Source: Candidatus Woesearchaeota archaeon (GTDB lineage Archaea; Nanobdellota; Nanobdellia; Woesearchaeales; UBA10200). From it: 39,553 nucleotides of DNA. Shown in pieces: positions 15,968 through 25,558 of the stretch. The notes below the pieces were generated by a model that was not told the origin of the DNA, did not search any database, and saw nothing but the letters and a program-made list of their open reading frames with translations. Positions within the stretch are counted from its first letter, which is position 1; every line of letters begins with the position of its first letter. The DNA lies in the NCBI GenBank assembly GCA_018302185.1, contig JAGVZX010000110.1:1-39553 (forward strand), read 5' to 3'. Position numbers and translations under genes: made by a program.

Positions 15968-17494
15968 TTGATAGTAACTAATAAACAGCATTCTAAGATT
16001 GATGTAGCTAGCATTCTAAAGAAAAAATACTATTTTCAGGGATTTAACGGCACTCCAGGATTGTTGACATTTGGTGCACCTTCTTCCTGCAAATACATGT
16101 ATGAGTATCTGGGCTATGGCTATAGTGTGCTTGTTGATTTCTATGAGAATGACAAAGCATATTACGGCTATGCCTGGGATGATTTGCATAATATAAACGA
16201 CCATCTGATGCAAAATCTGAAAAAGAATAAGGATTACCTAAAAGTTATCTGGCAGAAACACACTTCCATCAACAAAGAGCATTTTAATGTTCTGAAAAAG
16301 CTTGATAAGTTAGAGTTAAATAAAATAGGCAACATAGAGCTGCTTGAGGACTACCATATTCTTGCAGAAGCTCTTAACAAGCTTTTGGGCGTAAGTCACA
16401 TGGTTGAGGGCTTCACTCTCACAAGCGAAGAAAAGATAAGATCACTTATTTTTGATGCAGTAAAAAAAATGGGGAGAGAGAAAGAATACAATCAGCTGAT
16501 TGCAGATCTGACTGCATCTACATTTCCTTCATTCATAGGAGAAGCTCATAATGCAATTGTGCTTGCAGCAGTTGAATATACTAAGCATGGAAAAAAAATA
16601 GCTAAGCTGCTAAAGCAATTGGAAAAAAAATATTACTGGCTTAACAACGGCTATTCATGCACGCATTATCTTGATGCAGATTACTTTATGCATGAGATTA
16701 ATGAGCTGGTAAAGAAAGGCATCACAAAAGAGATGGAGAATTATGCCAAAAATTACCGAAAGATTTTGTATGAGAATAAAAAAAGAAAGCAACAGCTTTT
16801 CAAAGAACTAAAACTAAGCGATGAGCTAATCCAACTTCTGGAAATCAGCGATTTTATGGCAAAACTGCAGGACAACAGGAAGCATGTTACTACAATCACT
16901 CTGAGCTATATTGATAACTTTTTGGCTGAAATAAGCAAGAGATATAATTTAAAGCATGAGCTTGTTCGCTACCTTATCCAAGCAGAAGTAACAGAATTTA
17001 ACCTGAACAATCTTACTGATCAAATGCTTGAAGAAAGAAGAGCAAAGTCAATATTTTTCTATACTTATGAAAGCCAGAAAGAGAAAGAGCCTGAAAAAAG
17101 AGGCATTGTATTTACTGGTAGAAAAGCAGAGCAGATGATAACTCAATTGATGGATGAAGACCATGGCGAGATCCATGAACTCAAAGGAAACTGTGCATCT
17201 CCTGGAAAAGTTACTGCAATAGTTAAAGTCTGCAGAGGAGCAAATGAGATTGCAAAAGTGCAGAGAGGAGATATTTTAGTTGCGTGCATGACACAGCCAG
17301 AGTTTGTTCCTGCAATGAAAAAAGCAGCAGCGATAATCACAGACGAGGGCGGTCTTACCTGCCACGCGGCAATTGTCAGTCGTGAACTTGGGATTCCATG
17401 CCTAATAGGCACAAGAAAAGCAACTAAAGTCTTAAAGGATGGCATGAAGGTTGAAGTTGATGCTGACAATGGGGTTGTTAGGATATTGAGATGA
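15968..17494 (+). CDS. PEP-utilising swivel-domain protein, copy 1
   Basis: The last about 110 residues are the phosphohistidine swivel domain of PEP synthase/PPDK/rifampin phosphotransferase: D-E-G-G-L-T-C-H-A-A-I-V-S-R-E, with the phosphorylatable His 42 residues before the C-terminus. No ATP-grasp domain is present. The first about 390 residues are helical, with motifs shared by all copies here: L-T-A-S near 180, Y-Y-W with a following Tyr near 225, Q-D-N-R-K near 307 and E-I-S-K-R. It could relay phosphate for a partner or have become regulatory. Of GTG 15959 and TTG 15968 I choose TTG because GGTG precedes it by 6 nt. Confidence 0.85.
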   Translation: MIVTNKQHSKIDVASILKKKYYFQGFNGTPGLLTFGAPSSCKYMYEYLGYGYSVLVDFYENDKAYYGYAWDDLHNINDHLMQNLKKNKDYLKVIWQKHTSINKEHFNVLKKLDKLELNKIGNIELLEDYHILAEALNKLLGVSHMVEGFTLTSEEKIRSLIFDAVKKMGREKEYNQLIADLTASTFPSFIGEAHNAIVLAAVEYTKHGKKIAKLLKQLEKKYYWLNNGYSCTHYLDADYFMHEINELVKKGITKEMENYAKNYRKILYENKKRKQQLFKELKLSDELIQLLEISDFMAKLQDNRKHVTTITLSYIDNFLAEISKRYNLKHELVRYLIQAEVTEFNLNNLTDQMLEERRAKSIFFYTYESQKEKEPEKRGIVFTGRKAEQMITQLMDEDHGEIHELKGNCASPGKVTAIVKVCRGANEIAKVQRGDILVACMTQPEFVPAMKKAAAIITDEGGLTCHAAIVSRELGIPCLIGTRKATKVLKDGMKVEVDADNGVVRILR

Positions 17495-17544
17495 GATATA
17501 AATGTATTAGATAAACCTAATTATAAACTTACGAGGCTCTTGAA

Positions 17545-19044
17545 ATGAACAAAGAACTGATCCAATCATTAGTGAAAAAGGAGTGGTATATACAGGGCAT
17601 TGCAGCAGTTCCTGTCTTTGTTTTTGCGTGCTCGATCTCTGGTATAAAAGCATGCAAAAAAACTCTTGGTTATGGGTATTCTAAGTTTATCTATGACTTC
17701 CAGAAGGATTATCTTGAATTATACTACAGCAGAGAAGACCTTCAATATATGTGTGATGAGTTCATGAAATGGTACAAGAAAGATAAAAATTACTTGAACT
17801 GGCTTGATGAGAAGAGTAATGAGGAAAAAAAGCCATTCTTTGAGTATATGAAAGAGCACCTTAACAGCCTTTCCAGATTAGATGACAACACGCTTCTGGA
17901 GCATTACAAAAAATTCGCAAACATGTTCTATTTTGCTTTTGGCGCATCTCACTTAGTTGAGGGGATCTCACTTACGACTGATGTTGTGTTCAAGGATCTG
18001 CTGCTGAAATCCCTGCAAAAGCTAAGTAAAGCAGACAAGTTCACTCTCTACTTTACTGAGCTGACACAGCCTACACGAAAGATGTTTTTCCCAGAGTTTA
18101 ATAAGAGCATGTCTGATATGGTTGATTATTATAAAAAACATCAAAAACAAAATAACTACAAAGAACCATCACTCGAAGACAAAAAGCTACAAGCAATGGT
18201 TGATGCCCATGTCAAAAGATTTTTCTGGATAAGATCGCAGTGGGACAAGGCAAGAGAATATACTCAGCAAGATGTAATTGATGAGATCAAGGATGCAGTA
18301 GATAAGAACGAGCAGATAACTGTTACAACTGATGCGCAGCTTATGAAGAATCTTTTGCGTAAAAAGAAATTGTTTAAAGAGCTAAACCTAAACCAAGAAT
18401 TGATCGACTTGGTCGAGATCACTGATTTTGTGACTTATTGGCAGGACCAGAGAAAGATAGTTATCTTATCTGGTGTTTATGCTTTCCAGCAGTTTGTCGA
18501 TGAGATAGCCAAGCGTTTTAATGTTGATTCTCGCGACCTCAAATATCTGTTGGCAGATGAAGTTAATCCAGATGATATTGGCTCCATCAAAAACATCAAC
18601 CTCAGAGAAAGAAGGAAGGCAAGCATATTTATCCATTATAAAGATCAGTTAGAAGTATTTACAGGAAATAGATACAAAGAGATCAAAGCCTTGCTTGTAA
18701 AGCAGCATAAGGAAGATGATGTCAAAGAGCTTAATGGAATGTGCGCTTCATTAGGCTGTGTGACTGGCAGAGTTAAAGTCTGTATAAATGCAGCAGAAAT
18801 CTCTAAAGTTGAAAAAGGAGATATACTTGTCACTTCAATGACAAGGCCAGAATTTGTGCCTGCGATGAAAAAAGCAGCTGCAATTATTACAGACGAAGGT
18901 GGCATCACAAGCCATGCTGCAGTGATAAGTAGGGAGTTAAAGATACCATGCATCATCGGCACGAAGAATGCAACCAAGCGCCTCAAAGACGGAGATTTGG
19001 TTATGGTAAATGCAAATCATGGATTGGTAAGGATTCTGAAGTAA
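17545..19044 (+). CDS. PEP-utilising swivel-domain protein, copy 2
   Basis: 499 residues with the same architecture as copy 1, 50 nt downstream. The swivel motif is G-G-I-T-S-H-A-A-V-I-S-R-E with His457. Here Ser replaces the Cys that precedes the His in the other copies. Family motifs L-T-Q-P, H-x3-F-F-W, W-Q-D-Q-R-K and E-I-A-K-R are present in order. A GAGG ribosome-binding site precedes ATG 17545, and a TATA-like element near 17520 may give extra transcription. Its extreme 3' end is the closest match to the decayed remnant at 28707-28822. It converges with the VWA operon. Confidence 0.85.
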   Translation: MNKELIQSLVKKEWYIQGIAAVPVFVFACSISGIKACKKTLGYGYSKFIYDFQKDYLELYYSREDLQYMCDEFMKWYKKDKNYLNWLDEKSNEEKKPFFEYMKEHLNSLSRLDDNTLLEHYKKFANMFYFAFGASHLVEGISLTTDVVFKDLLLKSLQKLSKADKFTLYFTELTQPTRKMFFPEFNKSMSDMVDYYKKHQKQNNYKEPSLEDKKLQAMVDAHVKRFFWIRSQWDKAREYTQQDVIDEIKDAVDKNEQITVTTDAQLMKNLLRKKKLFKELNLNQELIDLVEITDFVTYWQDQRKIVILSGVYAFQQFVDEIAKRFNVDSRDLKYLLADEVNPDDIGSIKNINLRERRKASIFIHYKDQLEVFTGNRYKEIKALLVKQHKEDDVKELNGMCASLGCVTGRVKVCINAAEISKVEKGDILVTSMTRPEFVPAMKKAAAIITDEGGITSHAAVISRELKIPCIIGTKNATKRLKDGDLVMVNANHGLVRILK

Positions 19045-19084
19045 TTATAAAAATTTAAATATCTAATTCCAAGAATAATAAAAA

Positions 19085-21256
19085 CTAATGTGTTAGCTGA
19101 ACATATGATTCGGCAATGACTTTAGCAAGATCTTTCATATCAAACGATGCTTTTCTAAAGTTTACTCCAGTACCTCTTAGCTCTTTCATTGATGCCCTAT
19201 CAATTTGATTTACCCTGATCACTAAAGGAGTAACGCCAAAAGCTGCTGCTTCTTGCACAGCAGTAGCCATGTCAGCCCATGCATATCTTCCTTCATATTG
19301 CTGCTCCATATCCCATTTTTTTCTGTTTTCATCTGCAAGAATTTTTGATGTCGGATCAAATAATCGGTCATCATGCGGAGCGCCATCATTAAGATAAATC
19401 AAAAGCTTTATTTCTTCTGGACGAGATGAAAGCAGATATGTACCATGCCTGATTATTGCGCCATCCCTATTTTTGTACTGAGGCTCCAGCTGATTAAGCC
19501 TTTCACGCAGAGTTTCTCTTCCAAGAGAATCATCAAAACCCTTTAGTTTATAGAAAAAAGTAGTTCTTGATTTAATACCATAACCTTTTGAATGCTTACC
19601 TTCAACTTTGCTTGTGACAGCATAGATAGCACACGGATCATTGCAGACATCAAGTCCTACAGCAAAATACATCGTTGCTTCTTTTAATTTATCTAGCACA
19701 GAATGTTCTGGATCTATCAACTCACCTGTTGAATCGCTGACATCTATCAATAATAATGCTGCTACGCTTCGTTCCTCTCTTCTAGGCTCATAACAAAATA
19801 AAGGTCTGACAGGAGTATCTGCTTTGAGTTTGGCTAAAAATCTTGAATACTCCCTTTTATCCATCCTTCTTCCTGGCTTAGGCATTAACTTTCTTTTTAT
19901 TACGAGCCCTTCTGGACTAAGAGAATCAAATTGCGCTTTTATATTTCTCTCAATAGATTCTTCAGGCTCAGAAAAACCAAATACTGGCTGTTCTGGTTTT
20001 GGGATGTCTTTTTCATGTACTATTACATGCTGCTGCATAAACCTGCCTTGAATATAATTCCATTCATGATAACTAGGATCTCCAACTAAAGAAAGTTTTT
20101 TTCTGGTTGCTAATGCTATAGCTGCTTCTCTTTTATATATTACTCCTTTTTCATCCTTCATACTACGTGGATTAGATACATTATTTAAATTATCAAGAAC
20201 ATCTCGTATATTTCTTTCAACATCAGGCACAGATACATTCTGAGCAGGGTCAAGAATTGGCAGCTTGCTATCTAGCATTAGCTCAACTATCCTAAAATAA
20301 AGATCAACTGCTACTCTAACTGAATCATGGATATCTTTTTCAGATTCGAAAATCTTTCTGCTTATATTGAAGAGATCTTCTACAATCGGTTTAACTGCTT
20401 TTTCCCACTGTTCTAGCACAGCCGATCTTGAAGGATTATATTTTACTATATCTGCAAGAGATTTATGCCTTTCGTCTTCTTTTGACTGATATTTTCTGAA
20501 TTCATTGTCAAAATCCATAGACTGAAATAATAAAGAATATTCAAATCTTCGCATCACAAAATCAAATAAATAGGGTGATTGAAGTGTTGGTCTTGCACTG
20601 CATGATCTTTTTATGATATCTTTAGCTAAACAGTCATAAAAATAAGAAAGATTTCTTGAGCACCAGTCATATGAAGCTGGAAAATCCCTAAAAAAATTAC
20701 CCATTATCCTTCCTCTTTCTATAATCCCTATTAAATCACCCATAAGATTAAAGTGAAGAAAATAAGCTGCAAAATTGTATTTATATTTAATAGGTAATTC
20801 AATTTTAGAGAGCTCTGATTTTATTAAATCAAATTTAGGATATACATCTATCAGACCGGGTTCTGTTCCTTCTAATCCAGATAACAAATACGCTTGACAA
20901 TGATGTACCGGATTATGTTTTCCAAATCTTTCTTTGCCTTCTTTATATGCAGCTTTTACTATATCTGCAAGTGTTTTATTATTAAACCCTTTATTATAAC
21001 GAAACTGGGCTGCATTAAGCGCTGCAAGCGCAACATAAGTCATCTTATTATCTTCCCTATCCTCAAACACATTTATTTGCTCAGGAAAATTTGCTATAAT
21101 TGCTTTATCACGATCACGCGCATCACCAATTCCAAGTCCAGTATTGCCGTTGAAAAGAATTTCAATAGGTACTGTTGCTATTGCCCTCATATAAGCTCTA
21201 AGCAAACTATTTACTTCATCTATCCTAACTATTGGAGATTCAACAGCCATGCTCAT
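19085..21256 (-). CDS. NorD/CbbO-like VWA-domain protein
   Basis: 723 residues, the last gene of a four-gene operon. The C-terminal about 220 residues are a von Willebrand factor A domain with MIDAS D505-x-S507-x-S509. Downstream N-D-G-A-P-H-D and Y-E-G-R-Y are the positions seen in NorD. Y-H-E-W-N-Y near 396 matches the Y-x-E-W-D motif before the VWA domain in NorD/CbbO. These proteins work with a MoxR AAA+ ATPase as a metal-cofactor insertion or activation chaperone. The N-terminal about 380 residues are helical and lineage specific. The ATPase gene is 17 nt upstream. Two 12-nt near-repeats containing AGGGGATGA overlap its ribosome-binding region. Confidence 0.87.
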   Translation of the reverse strand: MSMAVESPIVRIDEVNSLLRAYMRAIATVPIEILFNGNTGLGIGDARDRDKAIIANFPEQINVFEDREDNKMTYVALAALNAAQFRYNKGFNNKTLADIVKAAYKEGKERFGKHNPVHHCQAYLLSGLEGTEPGLIDVYPKFDLIKSELSKIELPIKYKYNFAAYFLHFNLMGDLIGIIERGRIMGNFFRDFPASYDWCSRNLSYFYDCLAKDIIKRSCSARPTLQSPYLFDFVMRRFEYSLLFQSMDFDNEFRKYQSKEDERHKSLADIVKYNPSRSAVLEQWEKAVKPIVEDLFNISRKIFESEKDIHDSVRVAVDLYFRIVELMLDSKLPILDPAQNVSVPDVERNIRDVLDNLNNVSNPRSMKDEKGVIYKREAAIALATRKKLSLVGDPSYHEWNYIQGRFMQQHVIVHEKDIPKPEQPVFGFSEPEESIERNIKAQFDSLSPEGLVIKRKLMPKPGRRMDKREYSRFLAKLKADTPVRPLFCYEPRREERSVAALLLIDVSDSTGELIDPEHSVLDKLKEATMYFAVGLDVCNDPCAIYAVTSKVEGKHSKGYGIKSRTTFFYKLKGFDDSLGRETLRERLNQLEPQYKNRDGAIIRHGTYLLSSRPEEIKLLIYLNDGAPHDDRLFDPTSKILADENRKKWDMEQQYEGRYAWADMATAVQEAAAFGVTPLVIRVNQIDRASMKELRGTGVNFRKASFDMKDLAKVIAESYVQLTH

Positions 21257-21273
21257 TTATCTCATCCCCTAAA

Positions 21274-22086
21274 TCATCCCCTAACATTTGTTTTTATTAA
21301 TTTATCTACAGCTTCAATTACAGTCTGATCATGCGATAGAACAACACTAATACATGCATGACAAGCTTCATAAGAGGGAGTACCTGAAACGATTTGCTGC
21401 GCTGCTTTAATTAAAGAATGATATCCAATCGATTCTTTTAGGCTTCCAGCATATTCTTGTGACCTATGCAGCTCATCTATAGTTTTAGCAAGCATATCCA
21501 ACTGCCTTGCCAATTTTAAGTCAATACCGCTTTCATTAACAATAATATCTACGCCTTGCTCACCCCTTACATAACTGAATTCTATGCCGACAAATCTTTG
21601 CGCTAAGCTTGGCTTTGGAAATCTTCTTGCTGCTTTTTGATAAGCTGCTCCTGGATTCATAGAGACAATAAACATAAAATCTTTGCCAGGCCTGATCACT
21701 TCGCCTATCTCTCCAACATGAAGTTCCCTTCTCCAATCTGCTAATGTATGGCATAACGGCAAAACATCTTCATTCATCTCTAATATCTCTTCTAAATGAG
21801 TATATGCTTGAATTTTTGCACCGATATACAATGGCCCTGGAATAAAAACACTTTCATATCCAGGAATTGTAATGCATGGCATTCCGTGCTGATATGCCAT
21901 AAAATCAACAAATCTAGATTTACCAGAGCCTGTTGGCCCTAACAGCATTACTGACTGTCCATTTTTCTTAGCATTCTCAAATATCTGCACTTCATTGCCA
22001 ACTGGATGATAAAATGGTTTTTTCTGTACTTTAAATTGCTCAACATATTTTGAGATATCTTTTTCATCAAATTCAATTTTTATCAT
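21274..22086 (-). CDS. NorQ/CbbQ-like MoxR-family AAA+ ATPase with altered Walker B
   Basis: 270 residues. F-Y-H-P-V-G-N-E-V opens the domain as in NorQ/CbbQ, and Walker A is G50-P-T-G-S-G-K-S57. Sensor 1 (S-M-N144-P-G) and the arginine finger region (Q-R164-F) are present. The usual Y-L-D-E-V-V-E-A Walker B is replaced by T-H-L-E-E-I-L-E (96-103), an Asp-to-Glu change. About 20-25 residues that normally precede it (the D-L-x-G-R-Y loop) are missing. ATP binding should be retained; hydrolysis may be slow. A GGTG site precedes the ATG inside the upstream gene, with 14 nt of overlap. Confidence 0.88.
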   Translation of the reverse strand: MIKIEFDEKDISKYVEQFKVQKKPFYHPVGNEVQIFENAKKNGQSVMLLGPTGSGKSRFVDFMAYQHGMPCITIPGYESVFIPGPLYIGAKIQAYTHLEEILEMNEDVLPLCHTLADWRRELHVGEIGEVIRPGKDFMFIVSMNPGAAYQKAARRFPKPSLAQRFVGIEFSYVRGEQGVDIIVNESGIDLKLARQLDMLAKTIDELHRSQEYAGSLKESIGYHSLIKAAQQIVSGTPSYEACHACISVVLSHDQTVIEAVDKLIKTNVRG

Positions 22087-22933
22087 TTGCGTTCACCATC
22101 TCATTCGCAACATCTTCGATTAGCAATGATTTAGCAACTTGCTGGACATAGAATTGGTCTGCACGGCCTTCTCTTGTAGTTAAGATTTTTTCAAGACCTA
22201 GCTTCATAGCTTTTTCAGCAGTCTCTTGTTGTTCAGCTCTCTTCTCACTAGCGCGCCTTCTTTCTTTCTTCTCTTGTTCAGGAGATAACTTAAAAAGCGC
22301 ATAAGTCTGATTAACAGACTCTTCCAGATGTATTCTTGGAATTTGCTCTTCAACAACAACAGCAACAATGCCTGGCCTTGGCAAGCCTGTCAACTTATCA
22401 TGAGGGACCTTTACCTCTAATCCAGAATGAATATATTCAAATTGATTATAGCTTGTTCCAGTAGGCTTTTTATCATAGATCACAATTCTCAATAGGTAGC
22501 CTATCTTAATTTCTTCTTTAGGCATTTCTTTTGTCTTGTCATCAAGAGGAAAAGTTATCGGCTCCTGTACTCCTGCAACTATACGTGCTCTAGATACATA
22601 ATCATCAACTTTATCTCTACCGTATATATGGCAAGCCTGGCTTATTGCAACTCTTGCATTATTAAATTTAGGATGATTTGGGTCTGCAGTATTATCTAGC
22701 AATACCTGGATCTGAGCAACTTTGTATAAGATAACTTCTTCATGTGAATCATATAATTCATCTGGGCTTCTTTCATCAAAATTATCAAGCTGACCAGAAT
22801 TTGGCGGCAAAATTCTTGAACCTGATTCAGTTAAATATCTTTTTTTTGCATCAGCTAATTCCTCTAACTTAAAGTTAATGCTGTAACTGGCTTCTGCTAT
22901 ATTCATTTTTTCTGTTTTAGGTTTTTCTTTCAT
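22073..22933 (-). CDS. Unrecognised protein in the MoxR/VWA operon (286 residues)
   Basis: The frame is open to GTG 22966, but ATG 22933 is preferred because GGTG lies 6 nt before it. A helical N-terminal half is followed by a beta-rich middle (K-I-G-Y-L-L-R-I-V-I-Y ... G-I-V-A-V-V-V-E-E-Q-I-P) and a Lys/Arg/Glu-rich helix at the C-terminus. There is no signal peptide, membrane segment or catalytic motif. Translation is coupled to the ATPase downstream (14-nt overlap), which suggests that it works with the ATPase, for example as an adaptor or client (inference). Confidence 0.6.
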   Translation of the reverse strand: MKEKPKTEKMNIAEASYSINFKLEELADAKKRYLTESGSRILPPNSGQLDNFDERSPDELYDSHEEVILYKVAQIQVLLDNTADPNHPKFNNARVAISQACHIYGRDKVDDYVSRARIVAGVQEPITFPLDDKTKEMPKEEIKIGYLLRIVIYDKKPTGTSYNQFEYIHSGLEVKVPHDKLTGLPRPGIVAVVVEEQIPRIHLEESVNQTYALFKLSPEQEKKERRRASEKRAEQQETAEKAMKLGLEKILTTREGRADQFYVQQVAKSLLIEDVANEMVNANDKN

Positions 22934-22981
22934 TCTCTTCACCAATCCTATTTTTAAAAATTTCACCTCGTTAACATAATT

Positions 22982-24262
22982 TTAAGATTTCATTGTATTT
23001 TCAAGCTGAACTCTTCGTCTTCTTGCCAACTGAAACAAATAAGATGTAAATCTCTCTGCTGCAACAGCATCATGAGTTATAGCTGAGAAATGAGAATATC
23101 TGTGTTCGACTTCCTTGAGTGGCATCTGCACCAATAGATTATATGCTGTCCTGTAAGCTAGCCTTGCTCCATATTGAATGGCAGGATCATCATATTCTCC
23201 TTCAAGAGAATCCTCTCTAATCGGCAAGTACTCAGGCTGCTTTCTGCAGATATTCTTGGCATAGCTTTCAAAAAGATCAACAAACTTCAGGCTGATTGCC
23301 AGGCACATTCCGTTTTCTTTTTTGTTGTCTAGATCTTTTCTTAGGGCAATCCTTAGTTCATCAGGCGTTATAGGAAGATGCGGATCTGCAAAATGGATTA
23401 TTTTTTTTATTAGCTGTGCGTCCAAAGTTCCTCTTGTTGCTTTCAGCCATTTACTGCCTATTCTTTCACCTAATTCACTAATATATCCTAAAACATTATA
23501 GGTTGAATACGCTTTTTTTAATATCGGCAGGAAAATGCTTTCAGCATCTTCTGTATAGAGCCTTTGTTCGCGCTCAAGCCTCTTAAACTGCTGCAGGTAA
23601 TACTTCTCCTCATCTACCATCGCAGGTCTGCACTCATCATCCTCGCAAAATAATCTTGGGAATATTGCAGATGCATTGCCAGCGTTAACATAAGATCCGC
23701 TATCTTCTTTATCCTCCTCACTCAGGCACTCATTAAGTTTTTGTACAAGAAAGATATCAAATCCTATAGCTGTTCTAGAGCAGTCTAATCTGCTGCTTAA
23801 CTCTCTAACAAGATTGTCATTTTCTTTATCCTCTTCTTCACGCTCTTTCTGCCTATACTCTACTGCAAGAGTGACAAGGTCATCAATGCTATGCACTCCT
23901 ATTCTCGTTAATGGATTATAATCAAGAGGCTCAATATTGCGAATAGGCACTCCTTTCTCATAAATCAGCTGATTGACAAACCATATTGATGCTGCGTGCT
24001 CAGCAAGCATATCATTAACAACATTGTCATTAAGATGGGCTTTTAGCTTTTCATTAACATATTCGATCAGTTCAGTGTACTGCAATCTTTGATAGGCATG
24101 CTCTGCAGTGTGCAATCTCTTTTTAATCTCCATGTACCTAGCAAACCTTCTTGCCTGTACTGGATTTTCCCTAGCTAACTTCTCCAAAAATTCTTCGCTT
24201 CTTTTATTAGGTGCAAAAATTTCCATCTTACAGTACCCTTCCCTACATATGCCTATAGCCAT
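22982..24262 (-). CDS. Unrecognised helical protein heading the MoxR/VWA operon (426 residues)
   Basis: The first gene of the operon. Almost entirely helical and charged, with an acidic loop near residues 140-150, a C-E-D-D-E-C pair near 205 and an Arg-rich C-terminus. The start is uncertain. A weak TATA at 24281-24290 would make ATG 24262 leaderless, but the first 12 residues look unlike the rest, and ATG 24226 is an alternative. No family recognised. It is divergent from the double-Lrp regulator, 93 bp apart. Confidence 0.6.
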   Translation of the reverse strand: MAIGICREGYCKMEIFAPNKRSEEFLEKLARENPVQARRFARYMEIKKRLHTAEHAYQRLQYTELIEYVNEKLKAHLNDNVVNDMLAEHAASIWFVNQLIYEKGVPIRNIEPLDYNPLTRIGVHSIDDLVTLAVEYRQKEREEEDKENDNLVRELSSRLDCSRTAIGFDIFLVQKLNECLSEEDKEDSGSYVNAGNASAIFPRLFCEDDECRPAMVDEEKYYLQQFKRLEREQRLYTEDAESIFLPILKKAYSTYNVLGYISELGERIGSKWLKATRGTLDAQLIKKIIHFADPHLPITPDELRIALRKDLDNKKENGMCLAISLKFVDLFESYAKNICRKQPEYLPIREDSLEGEYDDPAIQYGARLAYRTAYNLLVQMPLKEVEHRYSHFSAITHDAVAAERFTSYLFQLARRRRVQLENTMKS

Positions 24263-24325
24263 ACGCCTTAACAGTAGATAGAATATTTAGAATTAATTAG
24301 TAATTTTTCTAAAAAACCCGTAAAA

Positions 24326-24335
24326 TTTATAAATA
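24326..24335 (+). promoter_or_regulatory. TATA box of the double-Lrp gene
   Basis: TTTATAAATA lies 30 nt before ATG 24356, the spacing expected of a leaderless archaeal mRNA. The opposite promoter of the MoxR/VWA operon is within 50 bp, so one regulator site could control both. Confidence 0.6.
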
Positions 24336-24355
24336 AACCTAGTTTATTATGCACT

Positions 24356-25474
24356 ATGGGTGAAAAAAATAAAGAATTGATAGATTCAGTAAGATCACCA
24401 GGCCAGATAATTGCGCCTAAGCAGCCTAAAACTGTCAAATTAGACATTATAGACAGGAGAATAATCTACGTGTTATTGGTAAATTCGCGGCTTAGCGCAA
24501 CAAAGATCGCTAAGCTTCTTGGCATCCCAAAAGAAAAAGTGATGTACAGGATAAATAGGCTTGTTGAAGAAAAAGTGATTGTAGAGTTTTATACAGCTAT
24601 TAACACAACAAGGCTTGGATATGATCTTTTTATGCTCAATATTAGCTTAAAAAACACAAGCCAGCAGGAATTAAAGAACTTAGTTGTTGAAATGCAGAAG
24701 ATGCACTATGTTAATTGGGTTATGACTTCTTTTGGAAGCTGGGATCTCATGACAATGATCCAGGCAAAAGGGCTAGGGCATCTGGACAAAATATTAGATG
24801 AAGTATTCACTTGCATAGGAAGCAAATTAAGGGATTATAGTATCTTCTCGATTGTAGATTTCCAGCACACAACCCCGCGCTATCTTACGCTTGACATCAA
24901 AATGCCTCAAATAAAACTTATCGGGAAAAGAGATTTTTCGTATTTTAAGGAGCTAGAAGAAAGAAATGCCAAAGAGGCAAGCCAAAAGATAAGCCTTGAT
25001 AACATAGATGTTGAGCTGTTGAATTCAATTGCATCTAACTCCAGAAAATCATTAAAAGAGATCGGAGAAGAAATTGGAATATCAAGTGATGCAGCTAATT
25101 ACAGGCTTAGAAAATTAATAATGCAAGATCTCATAACAGGATTCAAGGTGCGCCTAAATCATTATTTATTCGGCTATCAGTTTCAGTTCGTGTTCGTAAA
25201 AATCCCTTACATGTCTGATGATAAAAAAAAGCAATTTGTTTATTTCTGTAAAAACCATCATCTAATAAATGCAGTGTTCAAGCTCATAGGCCAGTGGAAC
25301 TTTGCATTTGAGGTTTTCAGCAAGGATGTAATGGAGCTAAAGATGTTTGAAGCAGAGCTAACTGAACTCTTTGGCGACATAATCCAGAACATAACGCTGT
25401 CCTTGGAGTTCAACCAGTACAAGTTTACTTATCTTGGAGAGGGAATTTATACTGACTTAAAAAAGAGTGTCTAG
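24356..25474 (+). CDS. Tandem Lrp/AsnC-type regulator (HTH-RAM-HTH-RAM)
   Basis: 372 residues containing two complete Lrp-like halves. The first HTH (about residues 30-80) and the second (about 215-265, D-N-I-D-V-E-L-L-N-S-I-A) are each followed by a RAM-like alpha/beta segment (W-V-M-T-S-F-G-S-W-D and F-K-L-I-G-Q-W-N). The second copy is the more diverged. Such a fused dimer could bind asymmetric sites. Divergence from the MoxR/VWA operon suggests that it controls that operon. The ligand cannot be read from the sequence. Confidence 0.88.
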   Translation: MGEKNKELIDSVRSPGQIIAPKQPKTVKLDIIDRRIIYVLLVNSRLSATKIAKLLGIPKEKVMYRINRLVEEKVIVEFYTAINTTRLGYDLFMLNISLKNTSQQELKNLVVEMQKMHYVNWVMTSFGSWDLMTMIQAKGLGHLDKILDEVFTCIGSKLRDYSIFSIVDFQHTTPRYLTLDIKMPQIKLIGKRDFSYFKELEERNAKEASQKISLDNIDVELLNSIASNSRKSLKEIGEEIGISSDAANYRLRKLIMQDLITGFKVRLNHYLFGYQFQFVFVKIPYMSDDKKKQFVYFCKNHHLINAVFKLIGQWNFAFEVFSKDVMELKMFEAELTELFGDIIQNITLSLEFNQYKFTYLGEGIYTDLKKSV

Positions 25475-25558
25475 CATATTAGCTTTTATCTATTTATGTT
25501 CGTCAAAATTTGGCAGTTGCTGAAACTTTTGTCGTTATATCTAAACAAATCTTTTTAT

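Noticed and set aside
20894..21328. Plus-strand frame of 144 residues opposite the VWA gene
   Set aside because: Antisense shadow of the VWA and ATPase coding regions, with a Ser/Phe/Ile/Cys-rich translation and no ribosome-binding site.
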